A stretch of DNA of 64,000 nucleotides from Branchiostoma lanceolatum (lineage: Eukaryota; Chordata; Leptocardii; Amphioxiformes; Branchiostomatidae), in the NCBI RefSeq assembly GCF_035083965.1, contig NC_089732.1, positions 10,803,424 to 10,867,423 on the forward strand, written 5' to 3'. Below, piece by piece: positions 11,501 through 22,395 of this stretch (positions are counted from its first letter, which is position 1; each line of letters opens with the position of its first letter). Both the position numbers and the translations under genes were made by a program. The notes under the pieces were generated by a model. That model made no database searches. It saw nothing but the letters and a program-made list of their open reading frames with translations, and was not told where the DNA came from.

Positions 11501-14500
11501 AGTAAGGATAAAACTATCACCTGTATAGACTGGCACCCCAATCTGAAAGGTAAGTTTTTTTCCTTGTTTCCAGGCTGACATTTGAATGTTTGTCAACAGC
11601 CAAATAGATATGTTGTAAAATCAGTCAAACCTGTCCTCAGCAACCACTCAAAGGACTGAGGAAAATGGTTGCTGAGGACAGGTGGTTGCTGAGGACAGGG
11701 TGGGGTTTAGCAAAGTAAAAATGGATTGGACTGTTTTAATGTGTTGGCATGCGCTGTGTTGTTGCCTATGCCAGGTGGTTGACCGACCAGGTTTCACTGT
11801 ACTGTTGTGTACATTTACCATTATTTATCAAGCATTTTCATTTATAAAACATATTCAGAAGAATGCTTTGATTTTAGCCACATGGCGTTTCATGACTTGG
11901 CTTCCAGTTCTTAAGTTTTTCTGTCGAGTTGTTGAAGAAGCATTTATACATTTTCTGAGGATGTTGTACTCATTATGTTGATACCCCCCCAATTGATGAA
12001 ATGATTGAACCCATGACTGTTGTAGGAGTGATAGCGGTGGCGTGTTCTGAGAGGCTGACCTTTGACCAGAGGGTCGACAACGCTTCCAAGACACTGATGA
12101 CGCCATCGCTGATTCTCATCTGGAGTTTCACTGATCCTATCCACCCCCAGGTAGGTTAGGTCAGGAAGTAGGGAATGAAATATTGGCCAAAGAACAGGCT
12201 GAATAGTTATTTGCTCATATTCACATAAGCAAAAGAAAGGGTGGAATGATAATAGATAAGTCAGCAAGTAAATGAACAAAGATTATATGAACAAAATTTT
12301 TATTCTATCTTCTGCTCACCTACTTCCTTGTCTCAACCACAAACCTAAAACCACCATGAATACTCCATTTTCTCTCTAGGACTTACAATTATAATCCTGT
12401 TGGTAACTGCATTTGTATGATCCAAAGTGAACTGTGTTTGCTCCCAAAGCGTAGAAAATCGCAATTCATGATACATACATTTATATCTTACATTTAGCTA
12501 AACAGAACATATGGACTAATTTTATTACTTCTTCCATTCATCCCAGCTGCTGTTGGAGGCACCAGACGACATTTTCTCCTTCCAGTTCAACCCCTCCGAC
12601 CCTAACATCATTGCTGGCGGCTGTATCAACGGTCAGGTGGTGCTGTGGGACATCTCCCAGTACCTGGACAGGCTGAAGAACCCACGGTCGGGCGGGAAAC
12701 TCAAGCAGAACTCCATGAATGCCTTGGTGAGAATGGCAGGCCACACCAAAAGACAAATTTGAACCACACAGACTGCTTTCATTATAGGGGGGATTTTGCT
12801 CACAAACTGTCTATGTCGTCGCGCACCGCCGTAAAAAATAGAACACGCATTTGAACAACCTTCCTCGAACCTAGAGGAAGCAGGTGTTTGATTACAATCT
12901 GACTGATTTACAACAGATAAGTCCAAAGAAGTCGTTTTTATCGGTATTTTATGCGGGAAGTGAATACAGTACCCGCAAAATGCTGGGATCCATGACACAG
13001 GTAGGGGTTCGTGGAATGTTATTCGAACACGTTCGGGTCTTTTCGGACGTGCACAATGACGGTTTGTGAGCAAAATCCCCCCTATGACAAAAGCAGTTTG
13101 TGTGGTTCAAATTCATCTATTTATTTCCTTGGTTTCAGGACATTTTGATGAAAGTAAAAGCTAAGCAAATCATCAACTTGAAAAATAAACACTGAGAGGA
13201 AATTTGACCGTATTCACACCCTGTTTTCTTGTTGTTTTTCCAATCAAGTAATTTCTTTTTTCAAATCTCAGAACAATCCAGAAGGGTACAGTATCTTAAT
13301 TTTTGTCATAATCTTCATTTTCTCTTCCAAAAGATTATGTGGAGAAAGCAAAGGATAAACTCCAATAATGCAGTCATGACCTCCTATTTCTTCAGTTAAA
13401 AGTTGCACTATTTTTTCATCCAGCCTGGGTTTGAGGATGAGAATGCCCTGGCTATCCCGATCATCCGCTACTGTGCAGTGTCATCCATCGAGAACAGTCA
13501 TCACTTGTCCATCACAGACATACAGTGGATCCCTGATCATCTGGAGGTAAAGTTATGCTCTTAGCATTGCCCCCTGACAGAATTGCATGGTACTACACCA
13601 GTGGGATAGGACCTAGCAAGCAGGATTAGCTAACACCATTCCCTTTTTAGGACAATAAGCAAAAATGTTGAAACAAACTGTGGAGTAGCTTTTCTCAACT
13701 GGAACTTGACCAATTGCTGGCATCACATATCTGTAACCTTTTACCTGCTGCCTAAATCTGTACCAAATAGGGAATTTTGTGCCAAATGGCTAGTTCACTG
13801 TAGGTCAGTTGATTTTGTGAAACAAAGTTTTAACATTGTGCTAAGCAAAGAAGCTTGTTGATATTGTATGGGAATGTGATTTTTTTTGCTGCCTGCCTTT
13901 TTTTGTCTTATAACTGTACATGTTTTCTGCAGTCTTCTTATTTTTGTCCCAATATAAATTTGATCTCTCTCCATCTAGATCAACAGATATGGCCTCCCAG
14001 TGTTCAACAAACACGGAGACTGTAGCCAGATCCTGACGTGTGCGGGAGACAGCTGTGTCATGGTGTGGGACACCAGGGCACCCAAAGTCACTCTCAACCC
14101 ACTGGAGGCAAAGAAACAGGACGCTCCCCACCCCCTGGGCATCCCAGCAACGTTCAAACACCTGGACCTGTCCTGGAAACCTGTTCTCAAGGTACAGTAC
14201 ATCAAAGGCAGGGCTGTCTCCAGCTTTTAATTTTTTTCCATCCCACTCATTGTTTGGGAGCCAATGTGTTGAATTTTCCTTGTTAAATTCATCATTTTAA
14301 GATTACGAAGATACATTTCCATCAATTTCATGTCATAAAGTTCAGATTTTGGGACGGACAAGGTAAAAAGAATTCCATCCCAACAAGCAAATTACTGTCC
14401 CGGGACAGGGGGAAGGGTCCTGGAGACAGCCCTGCTCAAAGTTTACATAAGCTGTACACAGTAAGTTCCTTCATACAAAGGTTTGGAGAAGTTGTACTCG

Positions 14501-17500
14501 TTGGTACATGTTGTATCTGATTGGTGATGTATTGTTGTGTGGTCCGTCACACAGGTGTCCCTGCCGAAACCTGACACCAATGGAGAGTTTGCCCCCCTGA
14601 AGGTCAGCATCAAGGAGAGGCAAGGTGACAAGGCACATGGTAAGACTTCTCAGTCTCTTACTGTTTACACAATATCACCTCGAGTCAGTACTCCCCAACA
14701 GGTTTCATAAATCTTCACTTAAAAGTTCATCTGTGATGATCGAAGTCATTCTGAATCAAGGTGAACTGCAATTGTGCCAACACAAAAATTGGACTTACCC
14801 AAATTTTCGACAGTCTTTGTCAAGGAATGAGCAATCCGAGGCTTCCTAGATAGGTTTCCTATATATTAAGGAATGTGGAGGTAAAGTAGGCTTCTATGCG
14901 CTCTTGATTTTCAACTAAGAACTGTACAATGAATTTTACTACCTTTGACTTGTGTTCTCCAGTCCAGATGGATCTGTTGCTTATTAGATAATCATTTCAG
15001 CACCAAGGAAAGATACCATTGATCTGGCTACCTTTGACTTGTGTTCTCCAGTTCAGATGGAACTGTAGCTTCTTAGATTCCCATTTCAGCTCCAAGGAAA
15101 GACACCATTGATCTGGCTACCTCTGACTTGCGTTGTCCAGTTCAGATGGACTTGTAGCTTCTTTGATAACCATTTCAACACTAAGGAAAGACACCATTGA
15201 TCTGTCTACCTTCTCAATTTCAGAACTGTAGGCATTCAGCACCAAGGAAAGACACCATTGTCAATCCCCATCACAAAACAACAGCAATAACTCAAGCTAT
15301 CTGAGTGTTTAAATGGCACTATACAAAAAATGAATTTGCAGTTTTCACTAATTATCACTTTGCATAACTAGGAACCTGACAGTCTTACAACATGTTAATT
15401 TGACTGTCACTGATTTGTGTTCGTCAGTTAAGATGGAACGTTGTGTCATACCTGGGCAGGGATAATGTTTGACACAGGTGTTCTGGGTCGGTCTATATTT
15501 TACCCACTGTCCGGGCTTTGAGGTCAGGCTGGTACCTCGAGGCGATACGGAATACATCATGTTGTATTCTCTCTATACATATAGCTTTATGATATATGTA
15601 TAACTGATAACCCCACAGTTTTACAAGAGTTTGATCTGTACCATTGATTTGTGTTCTACAGTTCAGAAGCAGATAGAACAGATGGAGAAAGAGGCGCTGG
15701 GAGGAGGCATAAGGAGAGAGAGCACCATGGGGGGGTTCGGGCGCTCACGCTCAGCTAAAGACCAGAAACCCCTGGAGGGGGTGACCACCAAGTTTTATAT
15801 CTCAACCGAGGTACATGATTGTGCTTATTTCTTTGTTTAGTGTAGATGTATAGGAGTAGTAAAGGTGCCCTTTTTTCTCAAAAATCATGATGTCTGATTG
15901 ATGCTTATTGTATCTACACTCACTGCAATGAAAAATATTGCCTAATATTTAGTGTTTCTAAGGATTGACTTTTTGTCTTATGCAGGACGGAGAGGTGGCT
16001 TATGCTGACATGAAAATCGAGAAGGATCAAGACTCTGGGAAACTTACAAGTATGTGGATGATTTCCTTATGTGACACCATTTTCCAAAATTACAGAAGAA
16101 AAGACAAACAAATAAGTAACATCTGCTAACATAATTCTACCAGCGTGCATAATTCCGCCACCCTGAAAAAATATGTCCAAACAGATCTCCAACCCAACGT
16201 CCCCCAGTATAATGCACTCCTGTATAACTAAACTATGCATACCTGAGGGGTGCTGCACTAGAGATCTCTCAAACCAACTGTTTTCCAAAGGGGTGGATTT
16301 AAGTAACCTGGCGGATTAATGTTAATGGAGGTTACATCTTTGATTTTTTTCCCACAGATCCCAAGCCCTCCTGGTACAGTGCTTTGCATGGCGGCCCTGT
16401 CCACACCCTGCAGAGGTCCTTCTTCTTTAAGAACATCATCCTCTGTGTCGGTGGCTGGACATTCTCCATCTTAAAGGAGGAGAATCAGGTATGGAATTTC
16501 TTATCATTTGTAGATTAGTACAGCATTGATAGTTGCTTAATACATAATTTCAAATCTGCAGCTAAAATTGAAGCTGTATTTCCTACATTTTACATATTTT
16601 TGAAAACCACATTTCCCACAATGGAGAAGTCATAGACATCCATGTACAGCTTTTTCCACTCAGGCCAAATCAAATCTTTCTAAGATCAACCTTGCAGACA
16701 TACGTGTACATGCATATGTACATGGCTAGTCTTCACACCACACTTCCATGCAGCTCTGTCCAGGATGTCCACGTTGGTTAGGCCGCACACCTTAATGTCC
16801 TTCCTGACGCACTCCAACCAAGACTTTCTTGGTTTACCACAACCTCTGTTGCCTGGCAAATGCAGTTTTTACATTGCACAAAATTGACTTCATGTTTTTG
16901 TCCCCCCCAGCTGGGTCCCCTCCTGTCCTCCTGTTGTTCCCAGAAGAAGTACACGGCCGCCCACTGGTCTCCCACGCGGCCGGGGGTGTTCTTCATCGCC
17001 ACCGAAGAGGGCAACGTGGAGGTGTGGGACCTCCTGGACAAGACCCACGAACCCACCCTGACCCAGAACATCACAGCCTGCAGCATCACGCGCATCTTCC
17101 CCTGGCAGATTTCAAGTGAGTTGCAGGCCTACTGTTCTGTCATCAACTGTTATCATTTGATGGAATCTTGCTGCCTTTCTGTGATCTTGAGAAGCTAACG
17201 TGCTTAGTCCAGTGGTTAGGGGCCCTGTCTCTGGAACTAGAAGCCGTGAGTTTGATTCCAGCTGTGTCGCTTACCCGACATGCACGATACCTGAAAGGGT
17301 TGCTGTCCTTAGGACGGGACGTTAAGCCGTGGTCCAGTTTACATTGTACTTGTCATAAAGAGCTAGGGGAATTTGACTGGGAAAGGGGACTTTGATTGAG
17401 GAATATGTTGTTACAGTACAGTTTGAACTATTCTTGTCAATTCTTCTTGCCCCCCAAAATACAAGACTATGTTTTATAAATATTCCAACCTTTCAATATT

Positions 17501-18980
17501 TGCTGCCCTGTTTAGGTAAGCAGCAGTTGCTGGCGGTGTCTGATGACATGGGTACACTACACATCCTGGAGGTACCGTGGAACCTGAGGCATCCATCGTC
17601 CAATGAGGTGAGCAGAAACAGTAACAGGATAAGAGATTCTTAAATGTGGTCAAAGAAAACATTGAAATGGGGGTGTAAATTTTGGGATAGTCATTTTCCC
17701 ATGCATACTCAATACTTCTAATTCTTCTTAAGAATGCTGGGCTACATGTACATTGGAAATTGTAGCAGTATAGTCATATCCAGTATTTGATTATACTGCT
17801 GCTGGGTCTCTTCACACCATGCTTCCAAGCTTTGTCCAGCAGATCCCCAAAAGAAATAGCTTTATACACTTGAAGGAGAGCTAGCAAAAGTAGATCTAAA
17901 GGTAAAAGGTACTCCATTAAAAAACTTTTTTTGAGGCTGTAGGGGCAGTGGGTTGTTATACGCTGTGTCTAGGGCACGATATTGGAAGGCGGAGACCAAC
18001 CCTCTCCTTCCAAGTAAAACATATTTTTCACTTCAGACTGGAGCTCCTTCAAAGTGCTGTAGCCTGTCAGTGAGGTTTGTGGGTCTTAGTTCTTAGATTT
18101 TGTCCTTTTTTTTGTTCCACCCAGGCCACAAGTATCCAGAACTACTTTGAGCGAGAAGAGAAGCGGCTGGAGTACTACGTGGACAGGCTGGTGTTCAGGG
18201 AAAAGGAGAAGAGAGACATTGATGCAGAGGAACAGCGAATCAAGAATGTAAGAAATCCAATCTTATCTCACGTACTAACTTGTCAAAGTCAAGCCCCGGT
18301 TACACATAGCTCCTGATCACCAGCCAACCAAGGTTGACAATAGGTTGGGAGCAGTCTGACCAGTTTTAGATCAAGAGTCAAACTTGACTCCCAAACACAC
18401 CCTGACCACAACTGACTTACTCCCAACCACCAGCCAACCCATTCCAGAAAACTTTTTTTTTAAACAATTACCTGGTGTAGCCAAACACCAACTGACCACA
18501 GCCGACCTAGCTCCCGAATCACTCCCAACCATGGTTGGGAGAAGGTCGGGAGGCCATGTTCGGCTATGTGAAGCCGGGGCTTTAACTAATTTCTCCAAAA
18601 CCATCTAACCCAAAGGACGAAAGGAGAGCTGTTTTTAATTAGTTTTTTCAAAGTTTTAAAGGATTCTTATTCTCACAATACCACACTGTCAACCTGGAAT
18701 TGAATGAATTATGTTTCCTTGGTCATGCACATGATTTCCACTCCTGCAAATAGTTTATGCCACATTTGATTACAATTTTTCAAAAAAGCTTGATAAGGTT
18801 TGATTATAATGTATGACTGGCTGTTCCATCCACCAGGCCCCACCCCCTGCGGAGGAGAATGAAGACCAGATACAGGAGAAGATGAGAAGGGAATACGAGG
18901 CGTATCTGCAACTGGAGAACGAGCTGCTAATTTCACTGGGGGTCAAGCAGGAAGAGGATGAGCCACTGCCAGAGAAATAA
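5511..18980 (+). CDS. DNAI3: Axonemal dynein intermediate chain 3 (WDR63)
   Basis: WD-repeat intermediate chain of the two-headed inner dynein arm (I1/f) of motile cilia, the counterpart of Chlamydomonas IC140. Coding exons: 5511-5676, 6199-6276, 6795-6994, 7761-7865, 8314-8466, 8913-9112, 10194-10310, 11359-11549, 12026-12150, 12547-12726, 13424-13546, 13979-14191, 14555-14639, 15662-15810, 15986-16049, 16358-16488, 16911-17115, 17516-17607, 18125-18247, 18837-18980. All junctions are GT-AG and keep phase; the product is 947 aa (human 891). Landmarks: a Ser/Gly/Lys-rich low-complexity N-terminus (1-55) not seen in human, then FECRADEDVTSDHPYKL, GEELLLVYDYDFKHG, REFGAPVNF, ALQQNEIVD, HLKEYQSFTDL, WD repeats from about residue 390 to 830 (DDIFSFQFNPSDPNIIAGG, VWDLLDKTHEP) and a charged C-terminal coiled coil (FEREEKRLEYYVDRL). 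The ATG lies at the first in-frame Met. Introns are rich in mobile elements, but no exon is broken. Confidence 0.93.
5791..5919. mobile_element. Palindromic MITE in DNAI3 intron 1
   Basis: Two arms of about 57-60 bp (about 5792-5848 and 5858-5918) are near-perfect inverse complements, sharing AGCCATGGC and AGAAGGGC blocks. No ORF. It would fold as one long hairpin. Confidence 0.6.
7391..7680. repeat. Dispersed repeat family R1, longest copy
   Basis: The segment with GTGGGTTGTTAT...GTGTCTAG...CAACCCTCTCCT recurs at 17940-18005, and the part with GAGGAAAGT...GTGCCTTTCCCAAGG recurs at 41587-41650. The copies lie in introns of DNAI3 (3 and 18) and NOX5 (5). It is probably a SINE-type family; no polymerase III boxes were obvious in this part. 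Confidence 0.55.
9451..9531. repeat. Hairpin in DNAI3 intron 6
   Basis: An inverted repeat (AGTTTACAGCTGGCTCATTCT against an imperfect complement at about 9505-9527) with a short loop. Small and non-coding. Confidence 0.4.
9917..10173. mobile_element. Inverted pair of 80-bp TTAA-ended MITEs
   Basis: Two copies of the same short unit (core GCCAATAGAGAATGGGGTG and CTGCTGCC) face each other: minus orientation at about 9917-9995, plus orientation at about 10092-10173. A single unit occurs at 56417-56499 and degraded ones at 13734-13806 and about 59197-59275. The ends are TTAACCTT/AAGGTTAA, so piggyBac-type mobilisation is plausible. Confidence 0.6.
10477..11064 (-). mobile_element. Penelope-like retroelement fragment with inverted terminal copies
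   Basis: Inside DNAI3 intron 7. A minus-strand reading frame (about 10921 down to 10551) encodes FPLTRLKEHKKE..., then DWEGAKVIDRE, RWIKEAVWIRK and MNRDEGGYKLSHIWD. This is the typical C-terminal tail of Penelope-like element (PLE) polyproteins that carry a GIY-YIG endonuclease. The fragment is enclosed by about 118-bp near-identical inverted repeats (about 10477-10595 and 10914-11034). A 14-bp direct repeat, TAACCTAATTATAG, lies at 10463-10476 and 11065-11078 and looks like a target-site duplication. The reverse transcriptase core is absent. Terminal repeats in direct or inverted arrangement are known for PLEs. Confidence 0.75.
10951..10983 (+). ncRNA. Hammerhead-ribozyme-like motif in PLE terminal repeat
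   Basis: The right terminal repeat reads CTGAAGA (10951-10957), then a near-perfect hairpin of GGTGTC/GACACC with a short loop, then GAAA (10976-10979), then CGTC. The order matches the hammerhead core (CUGANGA, stem II, GAAA, GUC cleavage triplet). GCT before and AGC after could form a short stem I. Stem III would be minimal, so activity might need a dimer. The inverse copy is at 10524-10554. PLE terminal repeats are known to carry hammerhead motifs; activity here is inference. Confidence 0.4.
12756..13113. mobile_element. MITE with about 50-bp terminal inverted repeats
   Basis: Starts 30 bp after the donor of DNAI3 exon 10. The arms share TTGAACCACACA...ACTGCTTT and GGGGGGATTTTGCTCAC in inverse orientation at the two ends. 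The interior of about 260 bp is non-coding. No clear target duplication was identified. Confidence 0.65.
14948..15214 (+). repeat. Three-unit 89-bp tandem repeat in DNAI3 intron 13
   Basis: Units begin at 14948, 15037 and 15126, exactly 89 bp apart. Each holds a pyrimidine-rich tract, TTGT(or similar)CCAG and then TCAGATGG, which mimics the true exon 14 acceptor region at 15645-15670. Further degraded copies lie at about 15240 (second half of the unit) and 15405. Confidence 0.7.
16255..16337 (+). repeat. Dispersed repeat R2, copy 1
   Basis: About 83 bp from GCACTAGAGATCTCTC to GGCGGATTAATGTTAATGG and the following GTTACATC. It abuts the polypyrimidine tract of DNAI3 exon 16. A copy in the same orientation, about 85-90% identical, is at 23823-23906 in a TAX1BP3 intron. 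Confidence 0.6.
17196..17395 (+). mobile_element. tRNA-derived SINE, copy 1
   Basis: TAGTCCAGTGGTTAGGGG resembles a polymerase III A box, and GAGTTTGATTCCAGC resembles a B box about 35 bp later. The body shares CTTAGGACGGGACGTTAA with the copy at 56145-56290. It lies in intron 17 of DNAI3. Confidence 0.65.
18291..18583. mobile_element. MITE with AAGCCCCGG termini
   Basis: Left end AAGCCCCGGTTACACATAG; right end is the inverse complement with two or three changes. 293 bp, non-coding, with internal CCCAACC/GGTTGGGAG repeats in both orientations. It lies in intron 19 of DNAI3. Confidence 0.6.
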
Positions 18981-19504
18981 GGCAGTCTTCTTAGCCAGTA
19001 GTGATGACTTTATACTATTACTAAGGCCTTGTTGATTTCAAAAATTGACGAAAATTGATGCGCGCACGGATGTCATCCTTATAATGAAATCAACATGGCC
19101 TAACTGCTAACTCACTGGGACATTCCAAGTTGGGGTTATAGCTCATTAGAAGACTAGAATTTTTGTACGAATTCATGGTTGACGTTTCAGGACACTGTGT
19201 GGGGAGTACTGGTTTGGATTGCATTGTAGAGAATATGGATAATGTAATAATTGTATATATTGTATTTCTGTACAATAGAGAATATGTAGTTTATGCAGGT
19301 TGTGCAGTCAAAGTTACTGAGCTGATGTACTGGCATTGATTTCAAACTACCATTTGTTTATATTGCTGATTGTATGGCAGATTCTTATGTATGGTTTTGG
19401 GAATGTTGTCATATTTTGGTGGCCAAATGTTTTATATTGCACCATGAACGCTAAAACTGAATTCTTGATTATATGGGGAAAAAATAATTCACACTTTTGC
19501 TGTA

Positions 19505-19510
19505 AATAAA
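19505..19510 (+). promoter_or_regulatory. Polyadenylation signal of DNAI3
   Basis: AATAAA 525 bases past the DNAI3 stop codon, followed within 30 bases by a TG-rich stretch. The 3' UTR contains a small palindrome (19022-19102) whose arms share GTTGATTTCA/TGAAATCAAC. Confidence 0.6.
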
Positions 19511-22395
19511 GTTCCTGCAAAAGCTACATGTATGCTTGAGTCTAGTTCCTGCTTATATTGTCCCTAGAGGGGTCCTTACTATTGATGCAATGGGTAGAAC
19601 TGGTTGTGGAAAGCACAGCCATTAAAAACAAAGCCACACAATTGTTGTGAGGAGGGGGGAGAAGACTATCAAGCTAATCTTGACAGTTACAACCAAGGAG
19701 CTTTAAGAGTAACAAAACCACACAAATGTCAATGGTAAAGTACAATAAAACAAGTGCAAGAATGAAACGGAAAACAAGTGTTCAAACCGGGCGTATTCTC
19801 ATTAAAACAACATTGTACAGTTTCAACCTCACTCTTGGCAACTTTATTTCACTTGTCCATTTCTAGTCAGAACAGACATCCTAAATTGGCCACTGCCACA
19901 TTACCACATTAACAAGTAAAGCCCCTATCTCACACCCTCATTAAATCAGGACCCCTATCGCCCCACGTTACATCGCCCCTTTTGCAAGCGATGTAACGTG
20001 GAGCGATAGGGGTCCTGATTTAATGAGGGTGCTATCTCACTGTAACCGTGGCACATTGGCGACTGGACGATTTGACAGCGCGCTCACTAATTTCATCCAT
20101 AAAAACTAATCATTTTACACTTTGTTTTGTTGTCTTTTTAGTCATACTTGTACATTTTGTATGATATTCCTATCATAAAGTCAAGGGTAACACAAATCAA
20201 AATTAGGATGCAGCCACGCCACAAATGTGCCACGGGTCCAGTGAGATACGGACTTTAGACAACACTGTCTTAATAAGTGTTTCTAAGGGTGTAAAGAAAA
20301 GATTTATCACTCAGCGTACTACGAGTACTTCAAAAATACCATTTATCAATTTTGATCCATTGATCTTCGCAATTTCTCGTTAAACTGGAAGTGTCACCCT
20401 AACATGATTTTTCTTGCTTATTCTCTCCCCTTCTAAAAATACATGGAACAAGTACTAGTTGGCTGATTGTCACTTTGGGCTCTCTATACAAACATGATAA
20501 CGCCAAGTAAAAATTACACAATAGGGTAAAATGGCACCGAATTCATTCACTTACATATATCCAACAACATAGCAAAAGTAAATCATCATCACAGTCATAT
20601 AAAAGTGCTTACAGCATTCTGATACTGGTCATTCTACTATTAACAGAATAAAACTCCAGTATGCCTCTTCCAGTTCTTCTGTTTTAAATCCTCAGCTGAA
20701 TGAATATCAATTCTTCCAGAGTTTATTTTTGGTTGAGAAATGGATTTCCCCATAACAAAATGGAAATTTCGAACATTTTGTAAATAACAATTTGCTTGTG
20801 ACAATTTTCTGCTAATTGAGTGGTTTCTAGAGAAATAATTATCTTGAAGTTCACATCACAAGTTTTGGTTCATATTGGTGTACACAACATGCACTGAGTG
20901 ATTGCTATATAATTTCTGTGAATTTTGAGCTTTTCTTTTTGCAAATGGTTGGGGGAAAGTTAGCCATCATTTCATAGAATTAGCCCATATTAAAATATAC
21001 GAAAAAAAAGTTGTCATACATGTAAGGCTTTCTGCAGTCTTGAAGTGTACATGTATGCTATATATGGCACTAGTGATTTTGTTGTCTTCAAGTAGAAGTA
21101 CATGTAGTAAAATGCTCAGAATTGTATATTGTCAGACGACAACTTTGAAATACATATACGGAATAGAGAATTCAAACAAAATGACATGGAACAAAATTGA
21201 CAGCCAGACTACAGCACTGTTACATGTAAAATATCTGAATGATGCATCAGTAAATATGAAAGAAAAGGAAAATATGGCTATGAAATACATGGCAAGTCAA
21301 ATGTCAAAGGTTGCAGAAATTGCTTTACGTCTACTTTCTTATTAAAGGCATTGATTTATTACCATTGACTACCATTCATTCTTGATCCTATTTTCTTACT
21401 TCTAACAAAATAAACATAAAAACTTTTCAGCGTCTATCATCAGACCATATTCATAAATGCATGAATTAGAAACATAACAACGGAATGTTCCTTGCTTGTA
21501 TCCATGTTTATGTAAGCGACTGGGTCTTTGGATAGTTAAACGTGGGTGGTATTCAAGTTGGCTGAACATTTACAATATCACAATTATTTTCGCTGTAAAT
21601 CATGATACTTAAACTTAGTGTTTAAATTTCTCTATTGAGAAAATAAACTTAGAAGGTTGGAGAAGAATTTTGGTTCAAATGCAAAAAGGAATCAAGGTTT
21701 TTTGTCAGAATGTCTTTGGAATGCATCTTTGGTAGCACAGTCACTCTCGATGTTACTTAAAATGAGTATGAAATTGGAATAATTAATATTTATAGCATAC
21801 ATACATGTCTGATAAAGCAGCATATTTATCAATAACTGCAGCAAATACTTAGATAAAACAATGGCACCATAAGGAAACTACATTGACTTGATTTACAAAA
21901 GACTGAGGTGTTATAGTAGACTCTAACCTCATGCAAACATTTAATCAAGTCTTTGGACCTGAAACAATCCAGTGAAGAACTTTCTTAAATTCTTTTACAA
22001 ACTTAGCATTCCTCTCTTTTATGTGATCACATTTTGACCCTTCCATAGACCTACCATGCTTTTTATCATAATTTATATCAGCAACAATTTATACAGCATT
22101 AGAGTCCACTAGGAGAGCAAAGAAAGAAAACATATATTTTTGGGATCAAAGACAAAGAAAGTTTCATTTTCAAGCAAACATATACATTAAATGGTGCAGA
22201 AGGCAACACCACGTCGAAGAGTGGCTAGGAATTTGGCTAGTTGCAGCAGAATATTTTTTCCTAACATACATGTTACGTACATACACATAACACTTAAAAC
22301 AGACATTAGCTCTCTCTAACATTGTCCTTCTTGTAAGGCGTAACTGGTCTACACAAGAAGGCACCTACAGGGTCACACGCGGCGCGGAATGACCG
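19511..22395. other. Convergent spacer between DNAI3 and TAX1BP3
   Basis: AT-rich, with no convincing ORF. Must hold the TAX1BP3 3' UTR; minus-strand AATAAA candidates lie at about 21355-21360 and 19845-19850, and neither can be preferred. It contains the nested palindromic element at 19917-20257. From 20281 to 22395 I see no other structured feature. Confidence 0.5.
19917..20257. mobile_element. MITE with a second palindromic MITE nested in its end
   Basis: The outer element has TAAAGCCCCTATCTCAC at the left and an inverse match ending GACTTTA at the right; both arms continue into GTGGCACAT. The left arm is interrupted by a 97-bp near-perfect palindrome (19934-20030). That insert is flanked by a 9-bp direct repeat, CTATCTCAC (19925-19933 and 20032-20040). 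Confidence 0.7.
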
